Shown: in pieces, positions 58,559 to 64,000 of the stretch
How the letters are laid out: every line of letters starts with the position of its first letter
How positions within the stretch are numbered: the stretch's first letter is position 1
DNA from: Treponema sp. UBA1793
Lineage (GTDB): Bacteria; Spirochaetota; Spirochaetia; Treponematales; Treponemataceae
Length of the DNA stretch: 64,000 bases
Direction: 5' to 3'
Assembly: GCA_002314445.1 (NCBI GenBank)
Contig: DCFX01000022.1
Span: 34,707 to 98,706, forward strand
The notes under the pieces: generated by a model
Seen by the model: only the letters and a program-made list of their open reading frames with translations
Databases searched by the model: none
Told to the model about the DNA's origin: nothing
Position numbers and translations under genes: made by a program

Positions 58559-60547
58559 ATGTTTTATAAAGCAGAAAGATCCTGTCTTACAGGCAGGAAA
58601 CAGGATGAAATCATTCAGATTGAAGCGTGGGGGAAAGATGCACTGCGTGTGCGGGCTGCTAAGCAGCAGAGTTTTGACGGGAATGACTGGGCTCTGATGA
58701 AAGTCGATACTCCCTCTGCCGAAGCTGTCATAGAAAAAGATCATGCCTCAATCAGGAATGGAAAAATCCGCGCCGAAATTAATAATGCCGGCGTCCTCAG
58801 TTTCTACAGGGACGATAAGCTTATTCTCCGCGAATCACACCGTAACTATGACAATATGGACAACAGGGAAGGCCGCTGCCTTAAGATACCGGCCCGGCAG
58901 TGGGATGCCATTACGGGCGGAGATTATAAACTGACTGTGCGTTTTGAGGGAAACGACGGTGAACGCATATTCGGAATGGGGCAGTACCAGCAGAAATATA
59001 TGGATATGAAAGGCTGCGTGCTTGAACTGGCACAGCGCAATTCGCAGGTTTCCATTCCGTTCGCATTATCGAACCTCGGATACGGTTTTCTCTGGAATAT
59101 TCCTGCTGTGGGAAAAGTTGTATTCGGAAAGAATTATACCGAGTGGCAGGCAGAAGCTACTGTTCAGATGGATTACTGGATTACGGCAGAAGATACGCCT
59201 GCGGAAATTATTAATAGTTATACGGCAGTCGCCGGCCGGACTCCGGTTATGCCTGACTATCTGCTTGGACTCTGGCAGTGCAAACTCCGCTACCGTACGC
59301 AGCAGGAAGTGCTCGATGTCGCACGCAGATACAGGGAGCTTGGAATTCCGCTGGACGTTATTGTCATAGACTTCTTTCACTGGACCCGTCAGGGTGACTG
59401 GTGCTTTGATAAAACATACTGGCCGGATCCGAAGGCGATGGTTGATGAACTGCATGCAATGGGAACGAAAGTCGTTGTTTCGGTTTGGCCGACAGTGGAT
59501 AAAAAGAGCGTGAATTTCAATGCGATGCAGGACAGGGGACTTCTTGTGCGTACCGAACACGGTACGAATCAGACATACGATTTTATGGGTGATTGTCTGA
59601 CGATGGATGCTTTGAATCCTGAGGCACGAAAGTTCATCTGGAGCGTGTGCAGGGAAAATTATTATAAATACGGCATCGACATGTTCTGGCTTGACAACGC
59701 GGAACCTGATTACAACGTTTATGATTATTCCAACTACCGCTACTATCTCGGGCCGGCGCTCAAGGTGAGCAATATTTATCCGCGGATGTATGCGGAAGCG
59801 TTCTACGACGGGCAGAAAGCAGAAGGGCAGAAGGATGTTGTCAATCTTGTGCGCAGCGGGTGGGCGGGCAGCCAGAAGTACGGCGTGCTGTTGTGGTCGG
59901 GAGACATTCCCAGCACGTTTGAATCATTTCGCAATCAGATTGCGGCGGGAATTAACGCCGGCATTGCGGGCATGCCCTGGTGGACGACTGATATAGGCGG
60001 ATTTATGAACGGTAATGTGCATGATCCGAAATTCGTTCAGCTGCTGCTGCGCTGGTTCCAGTTCGCAGTATTCTGTCCGGTACTGCGCATGCACGGAGAC
60101 CGCGATCCGCACGATATTGAACCTCTTGCAAAAGATACAGACTGGGGCGGCGGATTCCTTTTTACCGGTCAGCCGAATGAGTTGTGGAGCTACGGAGAAG
60201 AAGCTTTTGAAATCATGAAAAAGTATCTTGATTTACGTCTGTCGCTCAGACCATATATAAAGAGCCTTATGGCGGAAGCACATGATACGGGTGCACCTGT
60301 CATGCGTGCGATGTTTTATGAATTTCCCGGCGATGAAAAATGCTGGCAGCTCAGCGATCAGTATATGTTCGGCTCCGAATACCTTGTGGCTCCTGTCCTT
60401 TCGGAGGACTGCAAATCACGCAGCGTGTACCTGCCGGCCGGCACGTGGAAACGGCTGGGCGACGGAAAGTCGTTCTCCGGCGGGCAGACAATAGAATGCG
60501 AAACACCGATCGACGTCATACCTGTTTTTCAGAGAAAAGCAGATTAA
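58559..60547 (+). CDS. GH31 alpha-xylosidase/alpha-glucosidase
   Basis: About 662 residues, no signal peptide, so cytoplasmic. The nucleophile Asp is in DMFWLDNAEP near residue 380 and the acid/base Asp in LLWSGDIPS near 445; RMHGDRDPHD near 515 is also a family mark. An N-terminal beta-sandwich (to about 230) and C-terminal beta domains flank the barrel. Whether it cleaves alpha-xylosides or alpha-glucosides is not resolved. AGGGGG precedes the ATG. Confidence 0.92.
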   Translation: MFYKAERSCLTGRKQDEIIQIEAWGKDALRVRAAKQQSFDGNDWALMKVDTPSAEAVIEKDHASIRNGKIRAEINNAGVLSFYRDDKLILRESHRNYDNMDNREGRCLKIPARQWDAITGGDYKLTVRFEGNDGERIFGMGQYQQKYMDMKGCVLELAQRNSQVSIPFALSNLGYGFLWNIPAVGKVVFGKNYTEWQAEATVQMDYWITAEDTPAEIINSYTAVAGRTPVMPDYLLGLWQCKLRYRTQQEVLDVARRYRELGIPLDVIVIDFFHWTRQGDWCFDKTYWPDPKAMVDELHAMGTKVVVSVWPTVDKKSVNFNAMQDRGLLVRTEHGTNQTYDFMGDCLTMDALNPEARKFIWSVCRENYYKYGIDMFWLDNAEPDYNVYDYSNYRYYLGPALKVSNIYPRMYAEAFYDGQKAEGQKDVVNLVRSGWAGSQKYGVLLWSGDIPSTFESFRNQIAAGINAGIAGMPWWTTDIGGFMNGNVHDPKFVQLLLRWFQFAVFCPVLRMHGDRDPHDIEPLAKDTDWGGGFLFTGQPNELWSYGEEAFEIMKKYLDLRLSLRPYIKSLMAEAHDTGAPVMRAMFYEFPGDEKCWQLSDQYMFGSEYLVAPVLSEDCKSRSVYLPAGTWKRLGDGKSFSGGQTIECETPIDVIPVFQRKAD

Positions 60548-60551
60548 TAAT

Positions 60552-61025
60552 ATGCAGAATACAACACTTTGCTATATAGAAAAAAACGATTCATATCTTC
60601 TGCTGCACCGCACGAAGCGGGAAAATGATTTGAATAAGGACAAGTGGATAGGAATAGGAGGGCACTGCGAAGAAGGTGAAAGTCCGGAAGACTGTGTCAT
60701 GAGGGAAGTGAAGGAAGAAACAGGACTAACGCTTACCGGCTGCAGCTACCGCGGAATAATAACGTTTGTGTCTGACACCTACGAAGGAGAATACATGCAT
60801 CTCTTCCATGCCGGTTCATTTACCGGCTCGGAATGGATATGCGATGAAGGTGATCTCGAGTGGGTGCGTATTGATGAAATGAACAACCTGCCTCATTGGA
60901 AGGGCGATGAAATATTTCTCGCCCTTCTCAGGCAGCAGGTACCGTTCTTTTCATTGAAACTTGTGTATAAGGGAAAGTGCCTGCAGCAGGCCGTACTCAA
61001 CGGAAAAAATCTTGCCGTAAACTGA
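60552..61025 (+). CDS. Nudix hydrolase, 8-oxo-dGTP diphosphatase type
   Basis: 157 residues. The Nudix box GHCEEGESPEDCVMREVKEETGL lies at about 36-58 and holds the Glu residues that bind Mg2+. Family members remove oxidised or surplus nucleotides. It starts 4 bases after GH31, so it is in the same operon. Substrate is inferred only from the MTH1-like character. Confidence 0.88.
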   Translation: MQNTTLCYIEKNDSYLLLHRTKRENDLNKDKWIGIGGHCEEGESPEDCVMREVKEETGLTLTGCSYRGIITFVSDTYEGEYMHLFHAGSFTGSEWICDEGDLEWVRIDEMNNLPHWKGDEIFLALLRQQVPFFSLKLVYKGKCLQQAVLNGKNLAVN

Positions 61026-61099
61026 TTGTTCATGAAGCTCAGGAGAAAGGCCTGAATCTGCAATCTGTCCGCAGAGCGCATTATTTTTTCCATACTATG

Positions 61100-61137
61100 A
61101 AATCCGGGCAAATCAACGTAGAAATGCCCGGATTTTT
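61100..61137. terminator. Bidirectional terminator between Nudix and hcp
   Basis: AAATCCGGGCA and TGCCCGGATTTTT form an 11-base stem with T-rich and A-rich flanks for both directions. Confidence 0.85.
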
Positions 61138-61149
61138 CATGATGAATGT

Positions 61150-62733
61150 TTACTTTTGCAGCAGTGCTTTCATATCTGCTTCGGGTGTTGTTACAGGTGC
61201 GATGTGAAACTTTTCCACAAGAAGATTCAGGACATCCTGAGAAATAAACGCAGGAAGCGTCGGCCCGAGCCTGATGTTATGAATCCCCAGGTAGAGCAGG
61301 GTGAGCAGAATGCACACTGCTTTTTGTTCATACCATGAGAGTACCATTGAAAGCGGTAATTCATTAACACCGCAGTTGAAAGCGCCTGCAAGCGCAAGCG
61401 CAACTTTGATTGCGCTGTATGCGTCGTTGCATTGTCCCATGTCCATAATGCGGGGAAGGCCTTCAATAGTTCCGAGGTTTAAATCGTTGAAGCGGAATTT
61501 GCCGCATGCGAGAGTCAGTACGATTGTATCAGGCGGAGTCAGCTTAACAAAATCAGTATAGTAGTTGCGTCCGGGACGCGCCCCGTCGCATCCGCCGACG
61601 AGGAAAAAGTGGCTGATTTTTCCGGCCTTTACCGCGTCTATTACTTTGTCTGCAACGCCCAGAACGGTCCCGTGTCCAAATCCCGTCATTACCGTCTTTC
61701 CGCCGTTAATACCCGTCCATACCTTGTCCTCTGCATATCCTCCGAGCTCGAGAGCTTTTTCAATAACGGGAGTAAAGTCCTTATTTCCGCCTATGTGGAC
61801 AAGTCCGGGGTATGATACAACTTCTGTCGTGAATATCCTGTCCTTGTAGCTGTCTTTCGGCGGCATGAGACAGTTTGTCGTGAACAGAACAGGAGCGGGA
61901 AGCCCGTCGAATTCTTTCTGCTGGTTCTGCCACGCGGTACCGAAATTGCCTTTGAGGTGCGGGTATTTTTTAAGTTCTGGATAACCGTGTGCCGGAAGCA
62001 TTTCACCGTGCGTATAGATATTAATACCTTTATTCTTTGTCTGTTCCAGAAGAAGTTTCAAATCCTTCAGGTCATGACCTGATATGACGATGAAAGGTCC
62101 TTTTTCAACAGTCAGCGGAACTTCTACCGGTACCGGCGTCCCGAATGCAGTTGTATTCGCTTTGTCGAGTAGTTCCATGCATGTGAAATTTACTTTGCCT
62201 GTCTCAAGCACGACGGGCAGCAGTTTATCCGTTCCCCATGGTTCGGCAAGGACAGAGAGCGCTTTGTAGAAAAAATTATTTACTTCATCACTCTGGTAAC
62301 CGAGCATGAGTGCATGATATGCGTAAGCCGCTGTTCCTCTGATGCCGAGCAGAATGAGCGATTTGAGCGAGCGCACATTTTTTTCCGCATTCCAGATAGT
62401 GTTCATGTCGAAATTATCAGTACTGCCGCATGAAGCACACGACGGGGATACGGCATTTTTCTCTTTATTAACATCTGCAATAAGCGCAAGGAGCGTATCC
62501 TCGTTAAAGTTTACGTTCGTAATTGTTGTAAAAAGCCCTTCAAGAATAAGACGGGTTGTACGTTCCGTTTTTACACCGTTTTCAGCAGCGCGCGCAAGCC
62601 CTATGAGTGCGCCTGTAAGTTCATCCTGAAGTTTTGCGACAGCTGCGCTTTTTCCGCAGACTCCCGCTTTTCCCGTACAGGCTGTGCTGCCTGCTGTCTG
62701 TTCACACTGGAAACAGAACATTTCATTTCCCAT
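61150..62733 (-). CDS. hcp: Hydroxylamine reductase (hybrid cluster protein)
   Basis: 527 residues. The N-terminal cysteines C7, C10, C19 and C26 (FCFQCEQT, then ACTGKAGVCGK) bind a simple cluster; further Cys and Glu ligands (about residues 240-460) hold the hybrid 4Fe-2S-2O cluster. Reduces hydroxylamine and, in other bacteria, nitric oxide. GGAGG precedes the ATG. Second gene after the ferredoxin; 59 bases separate them. Confidence 0.95.
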   Translation of the reverse strand: MGNEMFCFQCEQTAGSTACTGKAGVCGKSAAVAKLQDELTGALIGLARAAENGVKTERTTRLILEGLFTTITNVNFNEDTLLALIADVNKEKNAVSPSCASCGSTDNFDMNTIWNAEKNVRSLKSLILLGIRGTAAYAYHALMLGYQSDEVNNFFYKALSVLAEPWGTDKLLPVVLETGKVNFTCMELLDKANTTAFGTPVPVEVPLTVEKGPFIVISGHDLKDLKLLLEQTKNKGINIYTHGEMLPAHGYPELKKYPHLKGNFGTAWQNQQKEFDGLPAPVLFTTNCLMPPKDSYKDRIFTTEVVSYPGLVHIGGNKDFTPVIEKALELGGYAEDKVWTGINGGKTVMTGFGHGTVLGVADKVIDAVKAGKISHFFLVGGCDGARPGRNYYTDFVKLTPPDTIVLTLACGKFRFNDLNLGTIEGLPRIMDMGQCNDAYSAIKVALALAGAFNCGVNELPLSMVLSWYEQKAVCILLTLLYLGIHNIRLGPTLPAFISQDVLNLLVEKFHIAPVTTPEADMKALLQK

Positions 62734-62792
62734 TATGTAACCTCCTATGTTATTGATACGAACTGCCTGAAATTCTGCTTACTAGTATTGTA

Positions 62793-63548
62793 TTACACTT
62801 CCAGAATATTTCCGTCTGTGGAAATGGTCACAACCTGCCAGGGAATGAACTTTCCGCTGTTTTTGAGAGCTGTAACGGCGGCATGTTCAATACCACCGCA
62901 GCACGGAACTTCCATACGCACGACCGTGAGGCTTTTGATGCTGTTTCCGCTGAGGATGGCTGTAAGCTTTTCTGTATAATCGACAGCGTCAAGTTTTGGG
63001 CAGCCGATAAGCGTCACGCTGCCTTTGATGAAATCCTTGTGGAAGTTTCCGTATGCGTATGCTGTACAGTCTGCTGCAATCAGCAGGTATGCATTATTAA
63101 AATAGGGCGCATTGACAGGAGCGAGTTTTATCTGGACAGGCCACTGCCGCAGCTGAGATTCATCTCCTGTTCCTGATACGGGGGCCGGAGCTGTACAGCA
63201 TGAGTTGTCTGAATCCGTGTTCCTGTTGAACATTTTCACATTAGTTCCCGGACATCCGCACGGCAGCGGTTTGTCATTGTCAGCGTTATGCAGCATTCCC
63301 GTTATTTTCCGGGTCTTATGTTCATCTGCGGCGTTTTTGTCATACGCAGCAGCTTCCCGTTCTTCAAAAGTGATTGCACCTGCAGGACATGCAGGAAGGC
63401 AGTCGCCCATGCCGTCGCAGTAGTCATCGCGGAGAAGCTCGGCCTTTCCGTCCACCATACCGATAGCGCCTTCATGGCAGGCTTCCGCACATAATCCGCA
63501 GCCGCTGCATTTTTCTCTGTCGATATGAATAATTTGTCTTTTCATCAT
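62793..63548 (-). CDS. Ferredoxin-domain protein, electron partner of Hcp
   Basis: About 251 residues. One cluster motif CSGCGLCAEAC at residues 14-24 and a second, altered one, CDGMGDCLPACP, near 47. A Cys-rich middle (CGCPG near 97, CCTAP near 116) and a C-terminal domain with VPCCGGIEHAA follow. Probable electron donor to Hcp. ATG 63548 has GGAGG upstream; the longer frame is not needed. Confidence 0.88.
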   Translation of the reverse strand: MMKRQIIHIDREKCSGCGLCAEACHEGAIGMVDGKAELLRDDYCDGMGDCLPACPAGAITFEEREAAAYDKNAADEHKTRKITGMLHNADNDKPLPCGCPGTNVKMFNRNTDSDNSCCTAPAPVSGTGDESQLRQWPVQIKLAPVNAPYFNNAYLLIAADCTAYAYGNFHKDFIKGSVTLIGCPKLDAVDYTEKLTAILSGNSIKSLTVVRMEVPCCGGIEHAAVTALKNSGKFIPWQVVTISTDGNILEV

Positions 63549-63591
63549 GTTTACCTCCGTGATGAATCTTTCTGGAAGTACTGTCGTTTTC

Positions 63592-63620
63592 TTGACTGTA
63601 CAGGGCAAATATACTATGTT
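63592..63620 (+). promoter_or_regulatory. Promoter of the Crp/Fnr gene
   Basis: TTGACT (63592-63597), a 17-base spacer and TATGTT (63615-63620). The start lies near 63627. Confidence 0.7.
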
Positions 63621-63648
63621 TTATACAACGGATATGTTGTTAAAACAA
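63620..63648 (-). promoter_or_regulatory. Divergent promoter of ferredoxin-hcp
   Basis: On the minus strand TTGTTT (63648-63643), a 17-base spacer and TATAAA (63625-63620). Its -35 is inside the palindrome at 63636-63649. Confidence 0.65.
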
Positions 63649-63649
63649 C
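63636..63649. promoter_or_regulatory. Candidate Crp/Fnr-type operator
   Basis: GTTGTT-AA-AACAAC, a perfect 14-base dyad. A further ACAAC at 63625-63629 adds a half-site. It covers the -35 of the ferredoxin-hcp promoter and lies just inside the Crp/Fnr transcript. Confidence 0.6.
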
Positions 63650-63665
63650 ACAGAGGATGAATTAT

Positions 63666-64000
63666 ATGGATCTGCCTTTTTTAACACGGACACAACTTTT
63701 CCGCGGCATACGTGAAGATGAAATAGAAAAGATGCTTGACTGCATGGGAGCTGTTCAAAAACATTTTGACAGGGGAGCAGGCATTTACTATTCAGGAGAT
63801 ACTGTACAGTCGATGGGACTTGTGCTTTCCGGAAGCGTAAACATAGAGTCGTACGATTTTGACGGGAAAAAGAGCATACTTGCGCATTCGACGGACGGGC
63901 AGCTTTTTGCCGAGACATATGCGTGCATTCCCGGAGAGCCGCTTATGGTGAATGTAACCGCCGCCGAAGCGACAGACGTCCTGTTCCTGAACGTGCAGCG
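63666..64000 (+). CDS. Crp/Fnr family regulator, N-terminal part (HcpR-like)
   Basis: The frame is open to the window edge, giving the first 111 residues. The sequence fits a cyclic-nucleotide-binding-type sensor domain (MDLPFLTRTQLFRGIREDEIEKML, then GLVLSGSVNIESYDFDGKKSILAH). The helix-turn-helix lies beyond the edge. Divergent placement next to hcp suggests an HcpR-like regulator of nitrosative stress (known for the family). No N-terminal Cys of the Fnr type is seen. AGAGGA precedes the ATG. Confidence 0.85.
   Translation, partial: MDLPFLTRTQLFRGIREDEIEKMLDCMGAVQKHFDRGAGIYYSGDTVQSMGLVLSGSVNIESYDFDGKKSILAHSTDGQLFAETYACIPGEPLMVNVTAAEATDVLFLNVQ

Noticed and set aside
1..64000. Mobile elements, CRISPR arrays, tRNA and rRNA genes
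   Set aside because: I looked for repeats with spacers, transposase motifs, cloverleaf-like segments and rRNA signatures and saw none that could be supported.

Overview
The window looks like chromosomal DNA of a host-gut or rumen type Treponema (Spirochaetota). The evidence is the mix of treponeme-like proteins: a long-form GlyA, AsnA, ThrH, a U32 protease, divergent polysaccharide deacetylase, paired SpoIIE-type phosphatases with a STAS protein, and several lipoproteins with loose spirochaetal lipoboxes. A large xylan locus points to a plant-fibre-degrading commensal rather than a pathogen. I saw no rRNA, tRNA, IS element, prophage or CRISPR array.

Layout. (1) 1-11880: a plus-strand xylan operon. 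It holds the end of a DUF5696-like protein, a sugar ABC importer (two permeases and a binding protein), a cytoplasmic GH43, a GH30 lipoprotein, a GH43 lipoprotein, a GH115 alpha-glucuronidase and an acetyl-xylan-esterase-like hydrolase. Together they suggest surface cleavage of glucuronoxylan, import of decorated oligomers, and internal debranching. (2) 11889-17278, minus strand: PrsW-like protease, small-multidrug-export-like protein, thiBPQ under a TPP riboswitch, and ThrH. (3) 17279-18802: a long AT-rich region with repeated ATGGTAT half-sites and a sigma-54-like -24/-12 element, in front of a group-2-like sigma factor. (4) 18972-24088: polysaccharide deacetylase, tsaD, then aroF-tyrA behind a Tyr-codon-rich leader peptide and attenuator, then apt. 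(5) 24225-30253: asnA with an unknown partner, a radical SAM-ArsR pair, an RluA-type synthase, a PutAbiC-like membrane protein, and a very small gene on its own strong promoter and terminator. (6) 30388-38416: grpE-dnaK-dnaJ and a partner-switching set (two phosphatases and a STAS protein). (7) 38424-51004: mixed housekeeping and unknown genes (U32 protease, ssb, hisC, phosphoesterase, FGE-like protein, CorA, a degenerate secretion ATPase). (8) 51081-55398: glyA under a probable ZTP riboswitch, an RRM protein, an M28-type peptidase and a serine hydrolase. (9) 55445-61025: marC, a MarR-MATE pair, and a divergent MarR-GH31-Nudix operon. (10) 61150-64000: hcp and its ferredoxin, divergent from a Crp/Fnr regulator cut off by the window edge.

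Regulation is unusually legible here. Many promoters fit TTGaca-N17-TAtaaT. In at least seven cases the -10 box ends only 6-8 bases before an ATG that has no Shine-Dalgarno sequence, which predicts widespread leaderless mRNA. The most notable signals are the Tyr leader/attenuator before aroF-tyrA, the leaderless promoters, the sigma-54-like promoter of a secondary sigma factor, the MarR operator set inside its own promoter and start codon, the ZTP riboswitch, and the isolated 22-residue gene at 30185-30253. All calls are from reading the sequence; no database search was run.
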